The notes beneath the pieces were generated by a model. That model saw nothing but the letters and a program-made list of their open reading frames with translations. It was not told where the DNA came from and did no database searches. The position numbers and the translations under genes are program-made. Below, piece after piece: positions 8,772 to 17,242 of a DNA stretch of 64,000 nt. The first letter of the stretch is position 1. Each line of letters begins with the position of its first letter. Source of the DNA: Bacteroidota bacterium (GTDB lineage: Bacteria > Bacteroidota > Bacteroidia > Chitinophagales > Chitinophagaceae); assembly GCA_016706595.1 (NCBI GenBank), contig JADJJH010000002.1, forward strand, positions 62,001-126,000, read 5' to 3'.

Positions 8772-10040
8772 TTATGATTTACGTTTCATGTTATGGAGTG
8801 CCTTTACTTTTACCATATCAACTCGTGTTTCGGTTGCAGCTAAAATATCAAATTCATAATCACCTATGATTATTTTTTCTTTTTGTTTTGGTATAGATTC
8901 ATGGTTTTCTATAATATAACCCGACAGTGTTTCGGCATCATCTACCGGTAAGTTCAATTCGTATTTTTGATTTAAATAATCAATTTCTAATCTACCGGAG
9001 AAAATGTATTCATTAGCAGAAATTTGTGTTTCTACATATTCCTCAACATCATATTCATCTTGAATTTCGCCAAAAATTTCTTCCAATATATCTTCCATGG
9101 TTACGATTCCGGCGGTACCACCAAACTCATCGATTACCCAAGCTATGCTTTTTCTTTCTTTGGTGAATTGATTTAATAAATCTACGGCATTCATGGTTTC
9201 GGGTACCGTTGGAATTTTATGTAAGATGTTTTTAATTTCTTTAGGACTTTTTAAAAAATCAAGGTGGTGAAGATATCCTAAAACATTATCTATAGAATTT
9301 TCATAAACCAAGATTTTAGAAAGTTTGGTTTCAAGAAATAGTTTTTTAACGTCATCAATTGGTGTAGTTATAGCTACTGCCTCAATTTCATTTCGCGGTA
9401 TTAAACATTCACGAATTTTCACATGAGTCAGGTTAAGTGCATTTTCAAAAAGTTCGGTATTGGTATCTTCTGTTTTATCTTGTCCGGTTCGCATCTGTTT
9501 TACGAATTGCTCCAAATCGATACGCGAATACACTTGTTTATTTTCAGATATTTTTACATTGAATAGATATTTCAAAATAAATTCTGAAATTCTAACAAAG
9601 AGTTTGGCGATAGGATAGAGTAAAATATAGAAGAACTGTATGGGAATAGTTAAAAAACTAAGTATTGATTCTGGTTTGGATCTGAATACAGCTTTGGGAA
9701 TAAACTCTCCTAAAATTAATACAATAATGGTGGCAATTACAGTATCTAAAAACAATCGAACATATTCATTGTATAATCCAATTACATCAAAAAATGAATC
9801 TGTTATTTCGGTCATCAACAATCCATAAACTACTAAGCTTACATTAATACCTACTAAGCTGGTTCCAATAAAAGTGGCCGGTTTCTCCATAAACTTGGAG
9901 AGTATTTTACCCGCATAGGAACCTTGTTTTCTCTTTAGTTCAATATTGAGTTTGCTAGCAGAAACAAAAGCGATTTCGATGCCAGAAAAGAAGCCAATGA
10001 AGATTAAACAAAGTATTATATAAAAAAGGGTTACTATCAT
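8772..10040 (-). CDS. CNNM/CorC (hemolysin-family) membrane protein
   Basis: A 422-residue membrane protein with the standard domain order: an N-terminal DUF21/CNNM domain with about four hydrophobic segments (residues 1-165), two CBS domains (about 200-330, with the DEFGGTAGIVTMEDILEEI signature at the end of the second), and a C-terminal CorC_HlyC domain. These proteins are linked to Mg2+/Co2+ homeostasis; the Bacteroidota gliding protein GldE is a paralogue. No gldD lies next to it, so I do not call it gldE. It is third in the tlpA-gmk-CNNM-nucleotidyltransferase cluster. Confidence 0.88.
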   Translation of the reverse strand: MIVTLFYIILCLIFIGFFSGIEIAFVSASKLNIELKRKQGSYAGKILSKFMEKPATFIGTSLVGINVSLVVYGLLMTEITDSFFDVIGLYNEYVRLFLDTVIATIIVLILGEFIPKAVFRSKPESILSFLTIPIQFFYILLYPIAKLFVRISEFILKYLFNVKISENKQVYSRIDLEQFVKQMRTGQDKTEDTNTELFENALNLTHVKIRECLIPRNEIEAVAITTPIDDVKKLFLETKLSKILVYENSIDNVLGYLHHLDFLKSPKEIKNILHKIPTVPETMNAVDLLNQFTKERKSIAWVIDEFGGTAGIVTMEDILEEIFGEIQDEYDVEEYVETQISANEYIFSGRLEIDYLNQKYELNLPVDDAETLSGYIIENHESIPKQKEKIIIGDYEFDILAATETRVDMVKVKALHNMKRKS

Positions 10041-10058
10041 GTGACTGTAAAAGTAAGC

Positions 10059-10631
10059 CTAATCATTTAAAAAACTTTTAATTAGCCGTTCTGCATTTTC
10101 ACATGCAATCTCTAAACGATCATTAATTATAATATGGTCAAATTGATTTGCATAACTTAATTCTTCATTTGCTTTATTTAATCTTTCGGTTATGCTTTCT
10201 TCGGTTTCGCTTTCTCTGTTTCGTAATCTTTCTTCTAAAGCTTGTATGTCTGGTGCTTGTATAAACAGCGTGAGTGCATTCGAGGTATAATATTTTTTTA
10301 ATCGCTGTGCACCATGAACATCAATATCAACTAATGGAATTTTTTGATTATTCCAAATGCGAGAAAGTTCTGATTTTAACGTGCCGTAGTATTTATTGGT
10401 ATATACCATTTCATATTCGGCAAATTCATTTTGTTCTATTCGTTTAGTGAACTCTTCCGGTGTAATAAAGTAATAATTGATGCCATCTACTTCTCCGGTT
10501 CTCGGTTTTCTTGTACACGCACTTATACTAAACGCCAATTCGGGCATGTGCCTGAGTAAGTGATTTACGATGGTAGTTTTACCTGAGCCTGATGGCGCTG
10601 TTATTATAATGAGCTTATGGTTATTCACCAA
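10059..10631 (-). CDS. gmk: Guanylate kinase
   Basis: Phosphorylates GMP to GDP with ATP, a cytosolic step of purine nucleotide synthesis. Length 190 residues. The P-loop APSGSGKTT is at residues 11-19, followed by the CTRKPRTGEVDGINYYF GMP-binding segment and the lid region ERLRNRESETEESITERL. All are standard for the family. It starts 7 nt after the tlpA-like gene and 18 nt before the CNNM gene, so it is in the same operon. Confidence 0.96.
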   Translation of the reverse strand: MVNNHKLIIITAPSGSGKTTIVNHLLRHMPELAFSISACTRKPRTGEVDGINYYFITPEEFTKRIEQNEFAEYEMVYTNKYYGTLKSELSRIWNNQKIPLVDIDVHGAQRLKKYYTSNALTLFIQAPDIQALEERLRNRESETEESITERLNKANEELSYANQFDHIIINDRLEIACENAERLIKSFLND

Positions 10632-10638
10632 TTAAAAC

Positions 10639-11163
10639 TTAGTCGGCTAATAATTTTTCTAAATCTTTAACCGAATCTTCTGCATGGTTGTATTTACCTA
10701 TAATTACACCATTGGCATCAATTAAAAATGCTTGTGGTACAAACATGACACCATATTCTGCAGCGGCTTTACTTTGCCATCCACCTAAATCGCTCATATG
10801 ATAAGGCCAAGCTAGTTTGTCTTTCTTAATTGCTTCAATCCATGGATCTTTTGCTTTGTCTAATGAAACGCTTACAATAGTGAAACCATTTTTAGCTTTT
10901 TTATATTTCTTTGTGCTGTATTTATTGTAAAATTCTACAAGTTGCGGATTAGCCATTCTACATGGTCCACACCAAGATGCCCAAAAGTCTAAAAGAATTA
11001 CTCTTTTATCATTTATATCAGATAGTTTTAAGACCTTACCTTCAGGGTTAGCATATTCTAATTCGGGTGCTTTTTGGCCAACTTCCATTTTAGTATTTTG
11101 GTATTGGGCATTGGCTGCATGCAGACTAAATATTGATATTAAGATTAGCGCGATTTTCTTCAT
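10639..11163 (-). CDS. TlpA-family thiol-disulfide oxidoreductase
   Basis: Periplasmic thioredoxin-fold protein, 174 residues. A cleavable signal peptide (MKKIALILISIFSLHAANAQ) is followed by an AhpC/TSA-Redoxin/TlpA domain with the redox-active WCGPC motif (about residues 63-67) and a cis-Pro in the FVPQAFLID segment. It probably reduces disulfides or supports cytochrome maturation in the envelope. It is the first gene of the leftward gmk cluster and has a TATCTTTG box 20 nt upstream. A longer DUF4369-TlpA relative lies at 57270. Confidence 0.9.
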   Translation of the reverse strand: MKKIALILISIFSLHAANAQYQNTKMEVGQKAPELEYANPEGKVLKLSDINDKRVILLDFWASWCGPCRMANPQLVEFYNKYSTKKYKKAKNGFTIVSVSLDKAKDPWIEAIKKDKLAWPYHMSDLGGWQSKAAAEYGVMFVPQAFLIDANGVIIGKYNHAEDSVKDLEKLLAD

Positions 11164-11183
11164 TGTTTTTAATTTTTGTGTTT

Positions 11184-11191
11184 CAAAGATA
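11184..11191 (-). promoter_or_regulatory. Promoter -7 box of the tlpA-gmk operon
   Basis: TATCTTTG on the minus strand, 20 nt before the ATG at 11163. Confidence 0.45.
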
Positions 11192-11254
11192 TAGGTTTTG
11201 TCGGATTCTTTATTTTTTAGAAGTTAGTCAAATGTAAAAGTTTGGTAATTCAGT

Positions 11255-12469
11255 TTAGTGTGCTGCCCATTCTATGGTATCTAAATCAATACCTTCTTTG
11301 TACATTTCCCACAAAGGACTCATTTCGCGCAATTTATGTACAGTATCACTTACTGCTTTAATTGTGTAGTCTACTTCTTCTTCGGTGCTGAATCTACTTA
11401 ATCCAAAACGTAATGAACTATGAGCCAGATCATCACCCAAACCTAAAGCTTTTAATACATAGGATGGTTCCAGTGAAGCTGAAGTACAAGCACTTCCACT
11501 ACTTAATGCAATGTGTTTGTTGATACCCATTAATAGTCCTTCTCCTTCAACATGTTTAAATGAAATATTGCTTACATGTGGTAGTCGATTAGTTTTATGT
11601 CCATTGAGGTATGATTCTTCTACTTGTAATAATGAAGATTCTAATTTGTCTCGTAGTTTGATTATTCTTTGTGTATCAGCTTCCATGTCCTGCATGCAGA
11701 TTTCGCAAGCTTTGCCAAATCCTACAATGCCTGGTACATTTAAGGTTCCGCTTCGCATGCCTCTTTCATGGCCACCGCCATCCATTTGCGCTGTTACTTT
11801 TACGCGAGGGTTTTTACGACGAACATATAATGCACCTACACCTTTTGGTCCATACATTTTATGTGCGGTAAAGGCCATTAAATCTATTCCATCTTTAGTT
11901 ACATCAACAGGTATTTTACCAACTGCTTGTACTGCATCAGACATTACCAAAACACCATGTTTTTTAGCAATGGCAGATATTTCTTTCATTGGGTTTACTG
12001 TTCCAATTTCGTTATTTGCATACATAATGGAAATAAGAATTGTTTTTGGTGTGATAGCTTTTTCTAATTCTTGTAAGTCTATCATACCTTCATCATTTAC
12101 CTTTAAATACGTAATTTCAGCACCTTGTTTTTCTAAGTGTTTGCAAGTATCTAAAACAGCTTTATGTTCTATGGTTGTGGTAATGATATGATTTCCTTTT
12201 GATGAATACATTTCATAAACCCCTTTGATGGCTAAATTATCAGCTTCTGTTGCACCTGATGTTAAGATGATTTCTTTAGGATCGGCGCCAATAAGTTTAG
12301 CAATTTGTTCTCGGGCATAATCTACGGCTTCTTCAGCAACCCAACCAAATGAATGGTTACGGCTAGCTGCATTTCCAAAATTTTGGGTAAAATAAGGAAT
12401 CATTGTTTCTACCACTCTTGGATCACATGGTGTAGTTGCATTATTGTCGAGATAAATGGGAAAGTTCAT
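11255..12469 (-). CDS. iscS: Cysteine desulfurase IscS
   Basis: PLP enzyme that takes sulfur from cysteine for Fe-S clusters and tRNA thiolation; 404 residues, the size of class I IscS/NifS. Visible signatures: LDNNATTPCDP at the N-terminus, the PLP-Lys in FTAHKMYGPKG (about residue 205), and the active-site Cys in SSGSACTSASLEPSYVL (about residue 327). Neither iscU nor other isc genes are adjacent; the gene stands alone. A TATATTTG box lies 24 nt upstream. A long antisense reading frame inside it is a shadow and not a gene. Confidence 0.96.
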   Translation of the reverse strand: MNFPIYLDNNATTPCDPRVVETMIPYFTQNFGNAASRNHSFGWVAEEAVDYAREQIAKLIGADPKEIILTSGATEADNLAIKGVYEMYSSKGNHIITTTIEHKAVLDTCKHLEKQGAEITYLKVNDEGMIDLQELEKAITPKTILISIMYANNEIGTVNPMKEISAIAKKHGVLVMSDAVQAVGKIPVDVTKDGIDLMAFTAHKMYGPKGVGALYVRRKNPRVKVTAQMDGGGHERGMRSGTLNVPGIVGFGKACEICMQDMEADTQRIIKLRDKLESSLLQVEESYLNGHKTNRLPHVSNISFKHVEGEGLLMGINKHIALSSGSACTSASLEPSYVLKALGLGDDLAHSSLRFGLSRFSTEEEVDYTIKAVSDTVHKLREMSPLWEMYKEGIDLDTIEWAAH

Positions 12470-12493
12470 GTTTTTTGTAAGTTTTTATGGTGG

Positions 12494-12501
12494 CAAATAT
12501 A
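12494..12501 (-). promoter_or_regulatory. Promoter -7 box of iscS
   Basis: TATATTTG on the minus strand, 24 nt before the ATG at 12469. Confidence 0.4.
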
Positions 12502-12565
12502 GGTTGAGGTTGGTATACTTAGCTGAATAGTTTGTTACTTTTTGATAGGTTTAATTTATAATAGT

Positions 12566-12573
12566 TAGTTTTG
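12566..12573 (+). promoter_or_regulatory. Promoter -7 box of the epimerase gene
   Basis: TAGTTTTG, 20 nt before the ATG at 12594. Confidence 0.4.
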
Positions 12574-12593
12574 ATTTTCTAAATAATTGATTA

Positions 12594-13001
12594 ATGTTAT
12601 ATAAGGTGGAGCATATTGGAATTGCTGTTAAGTCTTTGGATACAGGGATAGATTTATATGAAAAACTTTTACAAACTACTTGTTATAAAACGGAGTTGGT
12701 GGAAAGTGAAAATGTGCAGACTGCTTTTTTTAAAATAGGTGAAACTAAAATAGAGTTATTGGCATCAACAACTGTTGACGGAGTTATTGCAAGATTTATT
12801 GAAAGAAAAGGGGAAGGAATTCATCATATTGCTTATGCCGTAGATGATATTCTTTTTGAAATGAATGAATTAAGATTAAAAGGATTCACTTTATTGAATG
12901 AATCACCTAAACTAGGTGCCGATAATAAGTTGGTTTGTTTTGTGAGTCCTAAAGATACTAATGGAGTTTTGGTTGAGTTATGTATGGATAGACCAGATTA
13001 A
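12594..13001 (+). CDS. mce: Methylmalonyl-CoA epimerase
   Basis: Interconverts (R)- and (S)-methylmalonyl-CoA in propionyl-CoA metabolism; cytosolic. The 135-residue VOC/glyoxalase-fold protein has the metal-ligand His in VEHIGIAVKSL (His7), Glu in KIELL, the GIHHIAYAVDD motif, and a terminal VLVELC Glu, which together match the family. The mutase genes are not in the window. It stands alone, convergent with mnmG. Confidence 0.92.
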   Translation: MLYKVEHIGIAVKSLDTGIDLYEKLLQTTCYKTELVESENVQTAFFKIGETKIELLASTTVDGVIARFIERKGEGIHHIAYAVDDILFEMNELRLKGFTLLNESPKLGADNKLVCFVSPKDTNGVLVELCMDRPD

Positions 13002-13026
13002 GCTCTTTTTTGGTTAATTATTTTGT

Positions 13027-13055
13027 GGTTATTGTCTGAATTGTGGTTAATAACC
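13027..13055. terminator. Weak hairpin between mce and mnmG
   Basis: GGTTATT (13027-13033) pairs with AATAACC (13049-13055) across a 15-nt loop between two convergent genes. There is no clear T tract, so a terminator role is tentative. Confidence 0.25.
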
Positions 13056-13089
13056 CCTATTATATACACATTATAATTTATTTAATAGA

Positions 13090-14952
13090 TTATCGACCCA
13101 TATGAACCATCAAAATTTGTATATCAGAAGGGTTTACTCCACTGATTCTGCTAGCTTGTCCTAATGTGCGAGGTTTTATTTTGATAAACTTTTGTAAGGC
13201 TTCTGTGGATAATGAATTCAATTTTTCGTATTTGAAGTTTTCTGGAATGATTAGTTCTTCTAAGGTTCCTGCTTTTTCTACCAATTCTTTTTCTTTTTCA
13301 ATGTATGTCTCATACTTGAGTAAGATTTCTGCTTGCTCAATTGTTTCACGTGGAACATCTTGTATAAGATTCTTTATTTCTTCTGAATGTTCTGCTAATT
13401 GAAGTAATGAAATTTGTGGTCTTAAAAGAACTTTAATGGAGTTTACTTTTTCTGTAAGTAGTGCATTATCTATGGATTGTAGAAATGGATTTATTTGTTG
13501 TGGACTTAATGATGTCTTTTTTAGTTTATTTATTAGGGTTTCAGTGCTTTCAATCTTATCTTTTACTTTATTCAATCTTTCTTCACTGGCCAATCCAATT
13601 TGATTACTTTTCTCAGTTAGTCTTATATCTGCATTATCTTGGCGTAGGATGGTTCTATATTCTGCTCTTGAAGTGAACATTCTATAAGGTTCATCGGTTC
13701 CTTTATTTATTAAATCATCAATTAATACGCCAATATAGGCTTCACTACGTTTTAATGTAAAGGCTTCTTTTTGGTTGGCATTTTGGTGAGCATTGATTCC
13801 TGCCATTAAACCCTGACAAGCTGCTTCTTCGTAACCAGTAGTTCCATTAATCTGTCCAGCAAAAAAAAGGTTTTTAATAAGTTTAGTCTCTAAATTATAG
13901 TTTAATTGTGTAGGTGGAAAATAATCATACTCGATTGCGTAGCCGGGGCGGTACATTTTTACATTTTCTAGTCCGGGTATTAGCCGTAATGCTTTATACT
14001 GTACTTCTTCTGGCAGTGATGTTGAAAATCCATTTAAATATATTTCATTGGTATTCCAACCTTCGGGTTCAATAAAAAGTTGATGTCGATCTCTTTCCGC
14101 AAATCGGTTTATTTTGTCTTCAATACTCGGACAATATCTTGGTCCGACGCCTTCAATTCTTCCTTGAAACATTGGGGATCTATCAAAACCGGTTTTAAGT
14201 ATATCGTGTACTTCGGTGTTTGTATAAGTTATCCAGCAACATTTTTGTGTTTTTGGTCGATTTTTTTCAAGATAGGAGAAACCGATAATATCATCATCTC
14301 CATTTTGTTGTTCAGTTTTAGAATAGTCAATACTTCTTCCGTCTAATCTTGGAGGGGTTCCGGTTTTTAACCTGTCGGTTTCAAACCCTAATTCAACTAA
14401 TTGTTCAGTTATTCCACTTGCCTTGCTTTCACCCATTCTGCCTCCACCAAAGTTCTTTTCTCCAATATGTATTAATCCGTTTAAAAATGTCCCGTTGGTT
14501 AGTACAACAGTTTTTCCTAGAATTTCAATTCCTAAATTAGTCTTTACACCTTGCAATGTTCCACGTGAAACAAGTAAACCGCAAACCGAATCTTGCCAGA
14601 TATCTAAATTTTGTATATTTTCTAATGTTTCACGCCAAGTTGAAGCAAATAAATGACGATCGTTTTGGGTACGTGGACTCCACATGGCCGGACCCTTAGA
14701 TTTATTCAGCATTCTAAATTGAATCATTGATTTATCAGAAACAATGCCTGAATAACCACCTAAAGCATCTATCTCTCTTACGATTTGCCCTTTTGCTATG
14801 CCACCCATTGCAGGATTGCAGCTCATTTGTGCAATTGTTTGCATATTCATCGTAATAAGCAGCGTTTTAGAACCTAAGTTTGCCGCCGCTGCCGCTGCCT
14901 CGCAACCCGCATGTCCTGCGCCTACTACAATCACATCATATTTTGGAAACAT
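13090..14952 (-). CDS. mnmG: tRNA uridine-5-carboxymethylaminomethyl modification enzyme MnmG
   Basis: FAD-dependent subunit that, with MnmE, modifies U34 of certain tRNAs. 620 residues, normal length. The N-terminal dinucleotide-binding motif VVGAGHAGCEAAAAAA is followed by the family signatures CNPAMGGIAKGQIVREIDALGG, GPAMWSPRTQ.DR and GQINGTTGYEEAACQGL. The C-terminal helical domain ends in ASRISGVNPSDI. mnmE is not in the window. A TACATTTG box lies 29 nt upstream of the ATG. Confidence 0.97.
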   Translation of the reverse strand: MFPKYDVIVVGAGHAGCEAAAAAANLGSKTLLITMNMQTIAQMSCNPAMGGIAKGQIVREIDALGGYSGIVSDKSMIQFRMLNKSKGPAMWSPRTQNDRHLFASTWRETLENIQNLDIWQDSVCGLLVSRGTLQGVKTNLGIEILGKTVVLTNGTFLNGLIHIGEKNFGGGRMGESKASGITEQLVELGFETDRLKTGTPPRLDGRSIDYSKTEQQNGDDDIIGFSYLEKNRPKTQKCCWITYTNTEVHDILKTGFDRSPMFQGRIEGVGPRYCPSIEDKINRFAERDRHQLFIEPEGWNTNEIYLNGFSTSLPEEVQYKALRLIPGLENVKMYRPGYAIEYDYFPPTQLNYNLETKLIKNLFFAGQINGTTGYEEAACQGLMAGINAHQNANQKEAFTLKRSEAYIGVLIDDLINKGTDEPYRMFTSRAEYRTILRQDNADIRLTEKSNQIGLASEERLNKVKDKIESTETLINKLKKTSLSPQQINPFLQSIDNALLTEKVNSIKVLLRPQISLLQLAEHSEEIKNLIQDVPRETIEQAEILLKYETYIEKEKELVEKAGTLEELIIPENFKYEKLNSLSTEALQKFIKIKPRTLGQASRISGVNPSDIQILMVHMGR

Positions 14953-14981
14953 ATTATATCCTTAATTAATTAGCTTATTGG

Positions 14982-14989
14982 CAAATGTA
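14982..14989 (-). promoter_or_regulatory. Promoter -7 box of mnmG
   Basis: TACATTTG on the minus strand, 29 nt before the ATG at 14952. Confidence 0.45.
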
Positions 14990-15092
14990 TGGCAAATTAA
15001 AAAACAATACCGAAGTGTTATTTGTAATAGACGAATAATTTAGTCTGAACGCCTATCTTATCGGTATAAACCTCATTGTTATAAGTACCCTA

Positions 15093-15476
15093 TCATTTTG
15101 TTTTCAAGTTGTACATTTCTATAAAATACTTTCCGGCAATTGCACCAAACATGTCTGTAATAATATCATACAGATCAAAGCTTCTACCTATTACCCAATA
15201 ATACTGGTATATTTCAATGCCAATACCGTAAAAAATAGATATTAGTAAAATAATATATTTATTAAAATTTGTTTTGTAGTAATATAATTTCCAAATGATA
15301 AAGAAGGAAAAGAAGAAAAGAAAATGAATTATTTTATCAAAATGTTCAAATATAGTTAACTTGGGTAAATTACTACCTGGTAATGAACATCCAATAAAAA
15401 TTGTAAGAGTTACAACTATGGCAATAAAAAGCGTTAGTTGCCTTTGTTCAATAAAAAATGAAAATATTCTTTTCAT
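15093..15476 (-). CDS. VanZ-family membrane protein
   Basis: A 127-residue protein with four predicted hydrophobic segments. The SFDLYDIITDMFGAIAG segment near the C-terminus is the VanZ-like signature (D..D...N/G..G). VanZ relatives are named after a teicoplanin-resistance gene, but the biochemical role is unknown. It lies 10 nt downstream of gcvH; this pairing is common in Bacteroidota and probably reflects co-transcription. Confidence 0.8.
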   Translation of the reverse strand: MKRIFSFFIEQRQLTLFIAIVVTLTIFIGCSLPGSNLPKLTIFEHFDKIIHFLFFFSFFIIWKLYYYKTNFNKYIILLISIFYGIGIEIYQYYWVIGRSFDLYDIITDMFGAIAGKYFIEMYNLKTK

Positions 15477-15486
15477 AGGTAAGCCT

Positions 15487-15864
15487 TTAGCTTACCATAC
15501 CACTGTAAGTTTCTGCGCTTAGCAAAGACGCTAATTCTTCAACGTTATCAATGTTCATTTTTATCATCCAACCTGCTCCGTATGGATCTTGATTCACTGC
15601 TTCAGGATTGCTTTCTAATCCTGGGTTCACTTCTAATATTGTTCCACTTACTGGTAAAAACAAATCCGAAACAGTTTTAACAGCTTCAACCGTACCAAAA
15701 ATTTCGCCTGATTTTAATTCTTTGCCTTCAGTACTGATATCTACAAAAACAATATCACCTAATTCTCGCTGAGCAAAGTCTGTAATGCCCACAATTGCTG
15801 TATTTCCGTCGATGCGAACCCATTCATGGTCGCTTGTATATTTTAAATCAGAAGGTATGTTCAT
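15487..15864 (-). CDS. gcvH: Glycine cleavage system H protein
   Basis: Lipoylated shuttle protein of the glycine cleavage system, 125 residues. It begins with the typical DLKYTSDHEWVR segment. The lipoyl-lysine lies in GTVEAVKTVSDLFLPVSG (about residue 63). The C-terminal NQDPYGAGWMIKM segment is also standard. gcvT and gcvP are not linked here. It is followed by vanZ after 10 nt and preceded by the DUF5606 gene after 50 nt, so all three may form one transcript. Confidence 0.96.
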   Translation of the reverse strand: MNIPSDLKYTSDHEWVRIDGNTAIVGITDFAQRELGDIVFVDISTEGKELKSGEIFGTVEAVKTVSDLFLPVSGTILEVNPGLESNPEAVNQDPYGAGWMIKMNIDNVEELASLLSAETYSGMVS

Positions 15865-15914
15865 GGTAAAATAATTGAGGGGGTAAATGTATATTTAATT
15901 TATAACTATTCAAA

Positions 15915-16340
15915 TTATTGCTCTTCGCTTTTTTCTTGAACCTCTTCTTCCTCATTAGGTATTAAATCTAATTTCTTCAATATTCCGTACCATTTCATCA
16001 TCTTTTTCATATCACTCGTATATACACGATCCTTATCATACTGGGGAAATAACTTACCAAAATGGGATTTGATTTTTGAATTATCTGCTTTGAGTAAATC
16101 GAATTCACCAGCACTGCCCTCGTTTTTCTTGAAATTGATAAATACCTCGGCTAATCTTACATTATCTTCTTCGGTAAAAACTTCAATACTGTCAAGCGGC
16201 GTTACATTATGTGAACGTGCGGGCACAAACTTGGTAGTGTTATCATCCAAACTTTTTACAATAGCACCATCACTTTTGGTTGATAATAATTGATATAAAC
16301 CACTCAGTCCGGAAATTGCTACTAGCTCATTATATTTCAT
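15915..16340 (-). CDS. DUF5606 domain protein
   Basis: A 141-residue soluble protein. The N-terminal MKYNELVAISGLSGLYQLL..KSDGAIVKSLDD segment is the DUF5606 signature, a Bacteroidota-restricted family of unknown function usually found near gcvH or peptide deformylase genes. The C-terminus is highly acidic and Glu-rich. I see no catalytic motif. It is upstream of gcvH-vanZ on the same strand. Confidence 0.8.
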   Translation of the reverse strand: MKYNELVAISGLSGLYQLLSTKSDGAIVKSLDDNTTKFVPARSHNVTPLDSIEVFTEEDNVRLAEVFINFKKNEGSAGEFDLLKADNSKIKSHFGKLFPQYDKDRVYTSDMKKMMKWYGILKKLDLIPNEEEEVQEKSEEQ

Positions 16341-16410
16341 GTATAAATTTTTATTGTTTTTTTATTGTCAACCCTTGGCTTGCAGTGAGGGTATTTGGCT
16401 AGGCTGATAA

Positions 16411-16439
16411 CTAATCTGTAGATTCAATCTACGGATTAG
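16411..16439. repeat. 13-bp perfect-type hairpin
   Basis: CTAATCTGTAGAT and ATCTACGGATTAG are complementary over 13 positions (one T/G wobble) around a 3-nt loop. No T tract follows, so it resembles an operator or structured leader more than a terminator. Confidence 0.5.
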
Positions 16440-16676
16440 CGAAAAGATTAGAGAGTTAAAAATTATTATTTCAGGGATTAAAAAATAATATGAGCAGCAA
16501 ATTTATAGGTTTACATCAAAATAAAAATTTCTTTTTCAGAAATGTTATTATTACCGGATTGGGTAAATAGGAGAATGTAAAAACCGAGACCTAAGATTTG
16601 CAAAAAGTAGCGATCATTTGTGCGAATCAATTCAAATCCTGGAGGTCTGAAAGTATTAATAAAAGAGAATTGCAAG

Positions 16677-16684
16677 TAACTTTG
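16677..16684 (+). promoter_or_regulatory. Promoter -7 box of the metal-binding lipoprotein gene
   Basis: TAACTTTG, 16 nt before the ATG at 16701. Confidence 0.4.
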
Positions 16685-16700
16685 ACAAAATTATGTTTAC

Positions 16701-16925
16701 ATGAAAAATTTATTATCAGTTATAATGATTGGATTATTTTTTACTGCCTGCACTTTTCCGGTAAAAGATAAAGAGCCAGAATATAAACCAGTTAACATTC
16801 CCAAAACAGAAATAAGTACAAAATCAGGTTGGTCTTGTCCGATGAAATGCGAAGGCGATAAAGTATATCAAGATAGTACCCAAAAATGTGCAGTATGTGA
16901 AATGGATTTGGTGAGAGTGAATTAA
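16701..16925 (+). CDS. Small heavy-metal-binding-domain lipoprotein
   Basis: A 74-residue protein. The signal sequence ends in FFTAC, a lipobox with Cys17. The mature part carries the pattern CPMKC...QKCAVCEMDLV, which matches the short heavy-metal-binding domain (YHS-like, CPMHP...CPICGMxL) found in CusB-type efflux proteins and P-type ATPases. It probably binds Cu or another soft metal in the envelope. Unlike the usual domain, CPMHP is changed to CPMKC. No efflux genes are adjacent; a ZIP metal importer lies 2 kb downstream on the other strand. Confidence 0.75.
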   Translation: MKNLLSVIMIGLFFTACTFPVKDKEPEYKPVNIPKTEISTKSGWSCPMKCEGDKVYQDSTQKCAVCEMDLVRVN

Positions 16926-17242
16926 TTTTCAACTAATCGTTTGACTAAACCCTTACGCAATGTATTTCGGTTGGCTTCCTTACTTGATTATCTTTTATCT
17001 CTGGTTGGTAAAAAGAAAACCATATCGACGTTTTAAACAAGTTGATTTTTCATATTTACAGAAAAGCCTATTGATTAAAAGATGGTAGGTATTCTGTAGA
17101 AAAAGCTTGCAAAATTATTGCAGTTAGATGAATGGTGCCATCGCCCATTGGTTTCATTTTTGCACCCAGATGAGACACCAAAAAAAAGTCAGGCATGTTA
17201 ATTCATTTTACCAAACCTTACAATTTATCATAAGCCAACTCT
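16926..17242. other. Intergenic stretch with one doubtful small frame
   Basis: Apart from the doubtful 42-codon frame at 16960-17088, nothing is recognisable. It separates the metal-binding lipoprotein gene from the convergent phnA-like gene. Confidence 0.4.
16960..17088 (+). CDS. Possible 42-residue membrane peptide
   Basis: An ATG-started frame encoding a hydrophobic N-terminal segment (FGWLPYLIIFYLWLV) followed by a basic region (KRKPYRRFK). It could be a small single-pass membrane protein or the remnant of a larger gene. There is no promoter box or homology I recognise, so confidence is low. Confidence 0.25.
   Translation: MYFGWLPYLIIFYLWLVKRKPYRRFKQVDFSYLQKSLLIKRW

Larger units (their letters stand above)
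16341..16700. other. Divergent intergenic region with two inverted repeats
   Basis: No gene is supported. It holds a 13-bp hairpin at 16411-16439 and a longer imperfect inverted repeat at about 16586-16648 (ends AGACCT/AGGTCT), plus the promoter box at 16677. It lies between the start of the DUF5606 gene (leftward) and the metal-binding lipoprotein gene (rightward). Confidence 0.5.

Noticed and set aside
8772..10040. Calling the CNNM/CorC gene gldE
   Set aside because: GldE belongs to the same family, but gldD and other gliding genes are not adjacent.
11511..12191. 226-codon plus-strand frame opposite iscS
   Set aside because: Long frame produced by codon bias of iscS on the other strand; its translation has no recognisable domain.
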